This document shows positions 20,778-29,981 of a stretch of DNA of 29,981 nucleotides, in pieces. Numbering within the stretch: the first letter of the stretch is position 1; every line of letters begins with the position of its first letter. Source of the DNA: Alectoria sarmentosa. Its lineage: Eukaryota; Ascomycota; Lecanoromycetes; Lecanorales; Parmeliaceae. The DNA lies in assembly GCA_009733775.1 (NCBI GenBank), contig WOGZ01000367.1:1-29981 (forward strand). The letters are read 5' to 3'. The notes below the pieces were generated by a model. It saw nothing but the letters and a program-made list of their open reading frames with translations. It was not told the origin of the DNA and made no database searches. The position numbers and the translations under genes are program-made.

Positions 20778-22123
20778 TCCACAATGCTGACCAGCCCCAC
20801 GAGGGTCAAGCCAGTCTTGGCACTTTCCAGGATTTCGGACTCAAGGTCATTTGACATCACGAGGGGCTGAGCCGGAAGAATCTTCCGAGCGAGCAGAATA
20901 ACACGCTTTCCGTTGGCAGACCAGTCGTTCTTGATTCCTTCAATCATACTGCGAATGTTACTGTTGAGTGCAGTTGTGTCGCCGGAGTTGCTCGTAAAGT
21001 GCGTGCATAGGTCTATCAAGACGTCAGGTGCGCCCTTGATTGTGAGGAGCCTGTACAGTAACATGAGTCATCTCAAGCTAGTCAACGGAGGAATTGCACT
21101 CACAGGTCCTCTGAGCTGTAATGGCATTCTTCACTGAGAGGAAGGGTGGACTTCAAGCTCTCTGAATCAGCTAATGAGAAGGTCCTGATCATGAACTTGT
21201 TTTTGCTATTGAACGCCAGCTCGAAGGTCTTCTTCTAGAAGCGCTTAAGCTCTGATACGGATCCTAGCCCATCTGAGAACCTCAGAATGGCTTTGTCAGT
21301 CGCGTCTCCATTGATCTTCCGCTCTTGAAGGGCTAGATTGTTAGTAGCTGCGTCGAACTCTCTGGAGTTGCAGAGTCCAGCAATAGCTCTCAGTTGGTCG
21401 ACAGCATTAGTGGAGATGTTGTGATCATGACGAATCTTGATCATTTCTTCTGGTGCAGATTGTGGGGTCATCTTCTTGGTACCGATCGAGCATTCCGTGA
21501 CAGACATTTCATTCTAAAGACCAATCAGCACTGAAATATTTCAGGGCTCAGATTAATCATACTTTGGTCAAGGTACCAGTCTTGTTGGAACAAATGACAG
21601 ACACAGCGCCCAGTGTCTCCACCGTTTTGAGAGACTTGCACAAAACCTTGTTCTTGCGCATCAAATTGGCCGTGATTGTCAGGCTTGCGGTCAAAGCGAT
21701 GGGGAGACCTTCAGGAATGAACACGATAGCGACACTGACGCAGTCAACGATCAAAGTTGGAACGCTGATCCACGAAGGATGGTCTCTTCGCAGCCAACCG
21801 GCCCTAAAATAGAGGTGAGCTTCCCGTATCTTACGAGTATGGTGTCATAACATACCACAGAATGATTAAAAGCACGATAGCGGTAAGCATGATAGAGATT
21901 ATTATGATGGCAAAGCGTAGGATCTCCTTTTCAATAGTCATGCCAGTCTTCAGCTCATTCGTCAGCTTCGCAATGCGTCCGAAGACTGTCTTATCGCCAG
22001 TAGCTACGACAACACCCAGTCCACTGCCAGAGATGCAGTGAGTGCCCTGCATTCCGATGCACTTGGTCTCAAGATAATTGTCGTCGGTCGAATTTACTGT
22101 ACCAGAAAGGGGTAAAGATTCCC

Positions 22124-22178
22124 CTACAGCACGGTCAGTGGAAGCTCGATTCTCCAAGGAGATAGAAAGGTGCTCTAC
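22124..22178 (-). other. Intron splitting the TGES motif of the ATPase
   Basis: Donor GTAGAG, a CACTGAC branch-like site and acceptor TGTAG. Removal joins ACTG to GGGAATCT, giving Thr-Gly-Glu-Ser, the dephosphorylation motif of the actuator domain, in frame with LPLSGTV. Read without splicing, the frame runs into a stop, so the intron is well supported although 55 bp long. Confidence 0.88.
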
Positions 22179-23085
22179 CAGTGAGGATAGAGCGGTCAAA
22201 CTTCGCATCGGAAGAGATCTCGACGAAGCGTACATCCGCTGGCAGCTGGTTTCCGGCTTCAATCAGCAAGAGATCCCTAGGGACAATCCCACTCGCAGCA
22301 GCGGTAACTTGGGTTCCATCCCGCAGTTGCAGGCAATCTTCTGGCATCATATTCGTGATCGATGCCATCACTTTGGACGAAGACCAATCTTGCCACGCAG
22401 TGAAGGCAGCCTGTATGAAGAAGACAGCGAGCAGGACTATTGCTAGAGCGAGGTTCGCTCGTGTGGGAGGTTCTCCAAGCGGCTTCCAACATATGAAAAC
22501 GAGTATGGATCCCAGGAGAAGGATAGATCCAAACCCTTTGAAGATATAGCCAAAGGTCTGTTTGAACAGATGGGTAGGAGGCGGAGAGGGTATGTTTCTT
22601 CCGTAGTCGACCAAACGGAAATTGACCTCCTCTTTGCTGAGGCCTTTGAAAAAAGAGGTAGATAGTCGGCGGGGGACTTCTTCCGGAGATATGACGTGTT
22701 TTCAAGGCTAGACAACTCTGCATGCGCTGTACCATTAGCCTCGGATCCCATCAATGAGTCTGAGACGACATGCCTGCGGTAGCGGAATTCTTGGCTTTCT
22801 TCACGTCTGCCAGTTCTCTTTGGATTCATTGATGTTGAAGGAGCTGAGTGTGCGTCAGAGCACGTCTGAGACGCTGGAAGCGAGCACTTACACTGTTCGG
22901 TACTGGATGGGAAGCATCGTGCCAGGGTCGATCGAACCTCTCCTGCTATTTACACTGTATATCGATAGTTGCGAGCTTCTGGTCTGTGTGTGAGTGACGG
23001 GATTGCGAGAAGTCTCCAAAGCTTCTTCGTCAATTGTGTGCCAACGGACTCCGGACTTTTGCCCGTCAATCTCAAATTGCTCCAT

Positions 23086-24978
23086 TTCGAAGTCTAGAGA
23101 TGAGGAGCAGACAAAGTTTGAGAATGAACCGGAATAGCAAGTAAGGTAAAACAAGTAACAAAAGACGATAAAGAGGTTCCCAAATCTGGATGCGCATACC
23201 ACAAAGGAGCAGGATGTGGGACCCTTTCCTTATAAATTATTGAAGCAGAGACACGACGGTACTTGCCAGATTCAAGGCTGATGGCAAGATGGGCAATGTA
23301 TCCTGTTCCAGTGAAGCTTCGAGTACGGGCATCCCGTGAGCTAAAGAGGAGACAGAGACAGTTTGGAAAGATTGCGTGAGCTGAAAAGGAGACAGAGAAA
23401 AGTTGGAAAGATTACGTGAGGGGTTTATGCGAGTCTGTATTTAATTTGCAGCATGGCCGTGAGACCCTCGTTCCTTGCATTCTGCAGTCATTGTGTTGAG
23501 GCAGTGACTGGAAAGTTGATAGGCGATGCGAGAGGAGAGCAAGCCTCTATCAGGCCACGACCACGCGCCCCCAACGCTAGAGCCAATCAAAGCTGGTGCC
23601 CCATTGAACAAGAGTCGACGTTTGTCTCGATTCGAAGAAAGCAAGATGTGAAGTAAGCCAGAAGATGCAGCTGTCCGATAACAGTGAAAAAGTAAAGTGG
23701 TGTGAAGAGGAAAAGGGAAAAGGGAAAAGGAAAAAGAAAAAAATCGCGCAATTGAATCCCGCATGTCTCGGCTCACCTACAGACCCCACTTTATTTTCTG
23801 GCCATACGGACCACTTCCCAATCTTCCCATGCACGAGATGCGCCAGATACATTGGCTCAGAAATCCCAAACTTTGCGCACGAGAAGCATTAGTGAAGTCG
23901 CATCCATGCAACGGAGATATATGGTACTAGCGTCCGCGGGTAGTGTTGCTGTTGGCTACATATGTCCCGCTTCCAGATTGTTTTGCTCCAATTCTGACTT
24001 GGGTAGATCAGCGATCCTTCCCTCAATCTAGCAGGCCATGACTCGTTCAAGCTTGATCAGAATAATGTCTTGTTGGATCATCAACATGCAGGAAGGGACT
24101 AGAGTGTAATCGGATAGCCATCATACATGTTATCCATATGTGCCACTTTTCTTACCTACGTGGAACAATCCAGACATCTGCCAATTGACACCAGGGTGAT
24201 ACTAATCTTCCTATACTAGTCCACGCGCTGGCTAGGCAAGCCTGGAGCGTGCCTGTACGAGAGTCAGAGAGCTATTGGTACTAGTCAAGATCGGTGCAGC
24301 AAGCCTGCATACTAGATGAGCGCAGCTTCTAAGACAGCTGGCACATGGCACATGATGAAGTTCGGGAGATAGAAGAAGCCTGAGCTTGGACCACTTGGTG
24401 GCTCTAGCTTTTGGTCACTTCCACGCTTGTAGACTTGGACCCAGCTAGAGAACGGCAAAAGCCTGCGGAGCAGCATGGGTATGCAATTTCGCAATCCACT
24501 TGCCAAGCGTCGCGCGTATTCTTTCTTGACAGTCCCATAAATGCCTCAGTTGCATCCCGTGTAGATTGCATGTTCTTGCATCGCATGGCGTGCTGGCCAT
24601 GGAACTCGTCAAGGGTAGCGGTGGAGGGGAAACTTGGGGATCGAGGCATGAAGACTGGACTGAGAAGAGAGGTCGTCAGCAGAGTCGACCGAATGCCATG
24701 ATTTGGAGGCGCCTGGCCGGCTGTGATGGCAGGTGGGTACAACTCTCCTGAGCTAGTAATCCTACGCCCTAGACGGACGCGAAGAACATCAGGCTCGGAG
24801 CTTTGCGGTTTCTCGCGCGGCAAGCAGCTTGACCGCAACGGCTCATAGAGTTGGAAAGCGCGCAAACATATATGGAAAAGGACTGACTGACTGAAAGAGC
24901 CAAAGAACGAGACGTGTGATTGGCAAGATAGGTGCTAGTCAGCCAGCCGAGACGGCATTGAGAAATTGCGCCAAGTCA
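23086..24978. other. Intergenic region, no gene supported
   Basis: Besides the 40-bp tandem repeat, this holds a purine-rich tract (about 23697-23745, GAGGAAAAGGG-type) and a CCAAT motif near 23581. A 153-codon frame on the minus strand (24865-24404) lacks an ATG at its start and has no recognisable motif, so I do not call it. No tRNA was seen. Confidence 0.45.
23336..23420. repeat. 40-bp tandem repeat upstream of the ATPase
   Basis: Two copies of a 40-bp unit (23336-23375, 23376-23415) begin GTGAGCT and contain GGAGACAGAGA and TTGGAAAGATT. A third copy starts at 23416 with GTGAG and then stops matching. The copies differ at about six positions. They lie 250-335 bp upstream of the ATPase ATG, in its probable promoter, and could be duplicated regulatory sites. 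Confidence 0.85.
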
Positions 24979-25751
24979 TTAATGGTCGTCCGTACCGAGG
25001 AAATTCAATCTCTCTCCTAACCCTCCGCTGCGTTGTGGCTCAAAATCGGCTTTCGTCGGACGAGCTTTGACTCGTTGCTGGCCTTTCTTCCGTGAACCTG
25101 GTGGTGTAGCGAAGGTGACAGCCGTCAACTGAATCTCGAGTTCGTAGCGGCGATCCTCCTCACCCCAATTATCCTCATCACGAAATTTGCCACCATCCGG
25201 GATGATCATTTCAAACTTGTTCCTCGGATTGTCCATGAGCATCTCATACGCGACGATCTGGTATTCCTCTCTTGTCTCTGGGTTCGTCGCGACATATCCC
25301 CAACCTTCAACTTCAGCGACAAAGAGTTCCATGGTGGCCACTTTCTCGATGTGGTTCGTAGGATCCCGGCCCGCCAGGCCATCCTTTGTCTTGTACTTGG
25401 AACGATACAACGTCTCTTCGATGTTGATCTTTCCCCGCAGAGGGGCACCAATCCAGCCACGGATTTCCTCCACCCTTCCAGCCTTGATCGTTCCGGCGGC
25501 CTCGTTGAAAAGCCAGTGGATACGCCACCGTGAGCGATACTGATCTTATACAAGATGTGGGCGAGCAGCTTCTCGCAGATTATCCTGATCAGGTCAAGGG
25601 CAGATGCCACGCCGCATTCGTCCGCCAGATCATCGAGCTGTGCCTGAATCACTGCTCTCTGACGCTTCGTCTTTTCGTTTCTGGTATCAAGGGCAAGCTT
25701 CAGTGATCCAATCCTTCTGTTTGGTTCTGTTATATCGCCATTATGAAATGC
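24979..25751 (-). pseudogene. Conserved-looking protein of unknown function, one frameshift
   Basis: Read from a possible intron acceptor (TTTAG at 25752) as AFHNGDITEPN...QLDDLADECG...LIRIICEKLLAHILYK, then after a one-base frame change near 25540 as DQYRSRWRIHWLFNEAAG...EEIRGWIGAPLRGKIN...YRSKYKTKDG...ELFVAEVEGWGYV...YEMLMDNPRNKFEMIIPDGGKFRDEDN, ending in a basic tail (GSRKKGQQRVKARPTK) and stop at 24979. The pattern of W, G, P and charged residues is that of a real soluble protein, and the frameshift lies inside it, so the gene is probably disabled. I recognise no family. The first exon is not identified; 25752-26000 on the minus strand may hold it. Confidence 0.6.
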
Positions 25752-26431
25752 CTAAATTACTTCATCGCCACACGAGAAATCATGTCTCTCACTCCACCTA
25801 GCCATTTGGGTTTTCGCTTGGTTGGTGGTACCATGATCGCTACGGAATTGGATGGAGTGGAGATAATTTTTGGGGAACTCCCCTAGTCAGAGGTATGTTG
25901 ACCTCTGGTTATGATCCAAAAAAACGTAAGCAGCAGCGGCATTTAATGTACCGACATCGATGGCAATGATCAAGGAATGTTGCTCAGACTGTTCAGTCGC
26001 ATCCATTCCTGTAATATTTGAAGGAAAGAGTCAACGTTCTGAAACGGCAGAGAGGCAGTAGATGCTTTGAGAAGACGACGGTGGTAGCCCTGGACCGAGT
26101 GAGTTGATGAATCATAGTGTCAGGGAAAAGGAGGGGTGGAAATCGTTAGCGCTAAGCACGTATCTTTCGGGTCTGAAACGGAAGTGAGGTCTAGAATGTG
26201 TCAGATTCTACGACACACAACTCGCTCGATGTACGAGTGATGTGCCTGAAGTACGACATGCTTCTAGTTCCACTTCTTTTCTAATTGGGATACTGTATAA
26301 TACGAGAATGGGCTAGGATTGATTTCCGGCAAAACCAACTAGAGAACGTTCTCATGCCCAGATCCTGCGTTCTCTCATTTCAGTCTCCAACAACCATGCC
26401 TGTCTTGAGTAGGGTCTAATGGATTCCCAGT
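25752..26431. other. Intergenic region between divergent loci
   Basis: Balanced-GC DNA between the minus-strand unknown gene and the plus-strand gene starting at 26432. It should carry promoters for both. A TATA-like TGTATAATA occurs near 26293-26301, about 130 bp upstream of the plus-strand ATG. No other feature was seen. Confidence 0.35.
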
Positions 26432-28242
26432 ATGGCTGACTTCCTTTTGACTCTCCTCGAGGCGCACAAGGACGACAACGGCCTGTACCGTGTCGACAGA
26501 ATAGCAGCCTATAAGCACGCTGCTACTCATTGAAAGAATTCTTCCCTCATCAACCCATGTTTCGCCAGAAAGACCAGACAAACCATCATCTTTTCGACGA
26601 AGAAGGTATCGCAGGATACAAGAGAGAATCTCACTTCCTCAAAAGACGTTGCGTCCTCCGCACACCATACAACGAGGCCTTGATATTGGGCCCTGCGGGC
26701 CAGACTAGATGGGTTGGTCCCCTAGACTACGCAGAAAATTCTCCGATCGAACTTGGCCAAGAGCCAATTGAGTGATCTCCGCTTCGCAGTGATGCTCGAT
26801 CTGAGGTCACGGGGACTTCCAAAGCCGGTCAGCATTCGCAAGACCTACCATCATCCCTTGATCCAGGCCAAAAGCAACCGTCTCTTGACCACCTGTGTTC
26901 CCTTTGCGATCAGCCGAATCTGAGTGCGTTTGCATTGCAACTTCTTTTTTGGAAATGGCATCGGATCCTAATGAATGTCAGATATGAGCCAGCTCATTGT
27001 ACACATTCTGCGGTTCCTCAAGCCCAAAAAGCTCATCCCGTTTCCTCTCATAACGAATAAATCGCATACGGCTACTCAGCAAGCACCAGGTGATCGCGTT
27101 TCATTGCGTCCAACCATATACTCTAGAGACAGGTTCCAGGTCCAGTAACGGGCTGCTGGATCCTCCGTGCACCTGAACCCGCCGCCCTAGACAGCAACGC
27201 CATCATGCGCAGAGATTCTCAGCCGAACCCAAGCCACCCGACGAGAATATCTAGCGGATGACCCAGATTGCCATATTCCATCTCAGAGGAACCTACACCT
27301 AATGGATCAGAAATCCATCGTCATGAGTGTTGAATGGAATCCTTGATTTAGAAACTATCTAGGGAGCAAGACACCCTTATGTACATGAAGAGTGGTACTA
27401 GTGTACATGATGGTGTGTACCACCCCTGTAAAGGCGTGGCTAAAATGGCTGGGCATGATGTCGTTTGCTATTGCCTCACAACAATGAGCCAGATTAGCTC
27501 AGGGATCGAAAATCTCTTCGATTCAAGCAGTCCAACGTTGGCCACGCAGAGACATGCGGAGATGAATCATGAGAGTCTCCCCAATGAGATGTTCCCGCCA
27601 TTCTACCAAGCCTGGTCGGATGATGACTTTTGCAATCTGTGCATGAGCATTTACGGAGTCGGCACCAAGACAGAATTGCACGCGAAGATCGTTCGCACCC
27701 CACTCTGCATGAATGAATTCCTGAGAGGAGTTTTTGCTGCAGCAGTCACTGAGTGGGAATTCAATGAACGTTATGAGTCTGTACCGCGAGATTGATCTGA
27801 CAAGACTGGCATATCCCAAGCCTACGAGAACGAAGTGAAGAACAATACGCCACAATCATCTTCATTTCTCCAAGCCCTTCGCTAACACCATCGGTCCTTC
27901 TAGTGTCCGCGAAGCTCCACCAACAAATCCTTTTGAACAGTCGAAGTGTCTATATCAACAATGAAGCCAACTTCAACCCTTCAACCCTCGGACACTCGAT
28001 GCGCCTATACGAGACCTTGAAGCATTCCCTCCAGTCGAACCAACTCCTTCTCACTGGCGGAGATGCTCAAGCATGACTGAAGGATCTTCACAGGGTGTTT
28101 CTCAGCTCACTCAAGCTGAAAGCGCAAGTTGTACTACGGAGTGGAACGCACTACCTCCGTTCTCAGGCCATCGATGACCTATTTGATCCTAGAGTAGTGG
28201 CAACAGAGGAAAGCGCACCGATGAAGCCTACTCGGATAATCT
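26432..28242 (+). pseudogene. Large unknown protein, fragmented by stops and frameshifts
   Basis: The first block, from ATG at 26432, reads MADFLLTLLEAHKDDNGLYR, then VDRIAAYKHAATH to a TGA at 26531. A frame offset by one (from 26530) then continues: FRQKDQTNHHLFDEEGIAGY, TPYNEALILGPAGQTRWVGP, a TGA at 26773, then LDHLCSLCDQPNLSAFALQL to 27057. After a poorly coding gap the same frame resumes at 27379: FPPFYQAWSDDDFCNLCMSI, FLRGVFAAAVTEWEFNERYE, TGA at 27793, then AYENEVKNNTPQSSSFLQAL. A shift near 27880 leads to LHQQILLNSRSVYINNEANF, a TGA near 28075, then FLSSLKLKAQVVLR and DDLFDPRV, ending 28242. The pieces lie in order in few frames, so this is one decayed gene of about 600 codons, or a multi-exon gene whose introns I misplace. 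The C-terminal half recalls a common uncharacterised fungal protein class, from memory only; function unknown. Confidence 0.5.
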
Positions 28243-28672
28243 AGAAAGGCCTTTTTCCGGCTGTGCCGCCTCAGCTTCCGGTCTCTTCGTCGATTTCCAA
28301 CCCCAAATCAATCCCAGCACAGACGCACATCTTCCCAACAACCAATCATTACTGAGGGATAAGTACACAGGCTTCGTTGGTGCAGGTGACCCCAAAACAA
28401 ACAGATCAGTCTCATAGGATCATTAACTGATCCGCCCACTTACTTACATCACAGTACAAGACCCCCACCCCCTTCCCCGAGCCTCTCCCGTCCACTACTC
28501 TCTTCACCGAACAATCGCATTTAGCAATCTCAACTAAGTAGGTACGGAGGTAGGCACCAGAAACCAACTGGCCGATAGCAACCCTGGTCACGCCAGGCCG
28601 CAGACTGCTAATGATCCTTTTCGAAGACAAGTCAGTTGCGAATTAAAACCGAGCAGAGTCTTGGCAAAGAAT
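28243..28672. other. Intergenic region at the right edge of the GC island
   Basis: No supported gene; open frames are short. Composition is still balanced up to about 28660. Confidence 0.4.
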
Positions 28673-29085
28673 GAGCGGACGGAATCCAACCTTGACAGTG
28701 ATTATAAACCTCAAATAAGCCTGACGTCATACTTTCACTGGTAAATTCCAACGATATCAATCATGGTCTCGATAGAATAAGCGAACGGAATCCATCATCG
28801 ACGATGATTATAAACCTCAAATAAACTTAACGTCATATTTATATTAATAAATTCACAATGTCGACTAAAAAAATAAGCTAACGAAATTCAACCTCGACGA
28901 CGTAAAACCTCTTCAAATAAGCTCAGCATTACATCAATATCAATTCACAACATCAATCTTACTTCAAAACAAAAAGATTTAACAATCGAACGAAATCCGA
29001 CATCGACGGCGTAAAGAATCCTTCAAGATAGACTTAGCGTCATTTTCACGATCGTAAATATTCGCGATAAATGAACAATTCAACC
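28673..29085. repeat. Degenerate ~100-bp tandem repeats at the isochore edge
   Basis: Four diverged units start near 28673, 28780, 28876 and 28984, spaced 96-108 bp. Each opens with a variant of AGCGAACGGAATCCA, followed by an acCTCGACGAcg-like segment, CTTCAAATAAGCTTA and acgTCAT. The first unit is near normal composition and later units are progressively AT-rich, with CpA replaced by TpA. Tandem repeats are RIP targets, so this array may mark where RIP stops. Confidence 0.75.
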
Positions 29086-29981
29086 TTTATAGTCACAAAA
29101 AATTTATATTTTAAATTTATTTTAAATAAAAATTTAGAATATATTTAAAATATAAATATGGGTTTTCATATTTATAAAAATTTAGAATATAAATTTTAAA
29201 TATAAATATTCAAAATAAATTTAGAATATTTATAATATTTATATAAAATATTAAAAAACTTCAAATTTAATAAATATTTCAAAAAAAATCAAAAAAAAAT
29301 CATTTAAATATATTATTAATAAATATTAAAATAAGAAATATTATATATTTAATTATTAAAATATACGATAAAACTTAAATATAAACGTTTTATTAAAAAC
29401 AAGTCAAGGTTCATGAATTAAATTTATGATACTTAAAAACAAACGAAGGCGAAATGGTCTTAAGACTTAACGCCGATCAAATCTTTTTTTTTTTTTTTTT
29501 TTTTTTTCTCTCTCTTCGAACTCAAATCTTAAACTTATTAATGCATTTAAATTATAAATACATTAAAATTGTAAATACATTAAAATTTTGAATTTTATTC
29601 AAAATGCAAAAAAATTGTTTTTTTTGTTTTAATTTTAAAACTTTTCTTTTGGTTTTTTTTTTAGAAATTTTTTAGAAATTTTTTAAAATTAAATTTTTTT
29701 TTTCCGAATCGAGATTTTAAATTTAATTATTCATTAAATTTATGAATTTTATGTAAATTTGAAACGAATTGTGATTTTTTTTAGAATTTGATTTTTTTTT
29801 GATTTTTTCTTGTTTTAATTTTTTAATTTTTTTTTTTTTTTTTTCGAATTCGAATTCTACGTTTTACGATCTACGATTATTAAGCGAGAAATTTACATTT
29901 TTTATTGATTTTACCGTTACACCATCTACGAATTCTATGTGAAATTGCGCTTATTTAAAAATATATAAAAAATGTGTTTAA
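29086..29981. other. AT-rich isochore, no gene seen
   Basis: AT-rich DNA to the window end. It contains short repeated AAAATTTAGAATA motifs at 29126-29240, a 24-T run at 29484-29507, and several further T-runs after 29600. No coding signal. Confidence 0.75.
29484..29507. repeat. 24-T homopolymer
   Basis: Poly(T) followed by CTCTCTCTTC. It directly follows a self-complementary segment (GTCTTAAGAC, 29459-29468) flanked by GGCG and CGCC. This could be the poly(A) end of a minus-strand retroposon insertion, but no body is recognisable. Confidence 0.6.

Larger units (their letters stand above)
19748..23085 (-). pseudogene. Group IIC (Na,K-ATPase-like) P-type ATPase, multiply disabled
   Basis: An intron-containing gene read from ATG at 23085 (MEQFEIDGQ). 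In order: RRGSIDPG...LPIQYRTVSFNINESKEN; the M1-M2 region (FGYIFKGFGSILLLGSILVF, NLALAIVLLAVFFIQAAF); actuator TGES, created only when the 22124-22178 intron is removed; IPEGLP; CSNKTGTLT; KGAPD; DPP hinge; TGDGVNDAP; and the C-terminal MSLHTRRLSIFQHPP and RRWPKGVVARLAW. Well-supported introns: 22844-22891, 22124-22178, 21804-21855, 21514-21562, 21051-21103; a GC-AG intron at 22727-22773 is possible. Defects: the phosphorylated aspartate of DKTGT is Asn (21584-21586); TAG at 21235-21237 where relatives have Trp; frameshifts near 22700 and 22800 and at a 12-G run (20766-20777); and loss of the expected M5-M8 segment after EAADM. The intact enzyme would export Na+ or exchange Na+/K+ across a membrane; this copy cannot form the phosphoenzyme. 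Confidence 0.92.

Noticed and set aside
23441..23776. 111-codon minus-strand frame
   Set aside because: Phe/Ser-rich because it reads a purine tract in reverse; not protein-like.
24404..24865. 153-codon minus-strand frame
   Set aside because: No ATG at its start, no motif and no supporting splice sites; chance in balanced-GC DNA is sufficient.
1..29981. Telomere repeats, CRISPR arrays, rDNA
   Set aside because: No TTAGGG arrays, no regularly spaced repeats with unique spacers, and no rRNA-like segment were seen.

Overview
The window looks like nuclear DNA of a filamentous ascomycete (Pezizomycotina); the species cannot be told from sequence alone. Three things point there. First, the DNA is bipartite: very AT-rich blocks (1-12655 and about 29050-29981) flank a balanced-GC block (about 12660-28670). 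The AT-rich blocks carry the mark of repeat-induced point mutation (RIP): CpA/TpG is scarce and the surviving C and G sit mostly in CpG. Second, one gene has short fungal-type introns of 47-58 bp (GTAAGT-like donor, CTGAC/CTAAC-like branch site, YAG acceptor). Third, the recognisable genes are a fungal STAND/NLR protein and a group IIC P-type ATPase of the kind fungi carry.

Layout. 1-1504 is featureless AT-rich DNA. 1505-8621 is a complete but RIP-destroyed Ty1/copia LTR retrotransposon on the minus strand. It has 125-bp LTRs, a TGATT target-site duplication, a polypurine tract, a primer site matching the anticodon arm of initiator tRNA-Met, and gag, protease, integrase, reverse transcriptase and RNase H remnants in order. 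About 1.4 kb before gag and 1.1 kb after RNase H are not explained by gag-pol, and parts read better on the opposite strand. 8622-12655 is another AT-rich desert, with one clear inverted repeat.

The GC-balanced island holds five protein-coding loci: an NLR (+, 13122-16084); a small multi-pass membrane protein (-, 17643-18119); a P-type ATPase (-, 19748-23085); a conserved-looking unknown protein (-, 24979-25751); and an unknown protein (+, 26432-28242). Every one is broken by nonsense codons and/or frameshifts. The ATPase has also lost its phosphorylation aspartate (D to N) and the segment expected to carry M5-M8. The island therefore reads as a gene graveyard between RIP-saturated blocks; alternatively some frameshifts are assembly errors in homopolymers. 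At its right edge, about four degenerate ~100-bp tandem units grade from balanced to AT-rich DNA.

No pathway links these genes. What they share is decay. No complete RNA gene or CRISPR array was seen.
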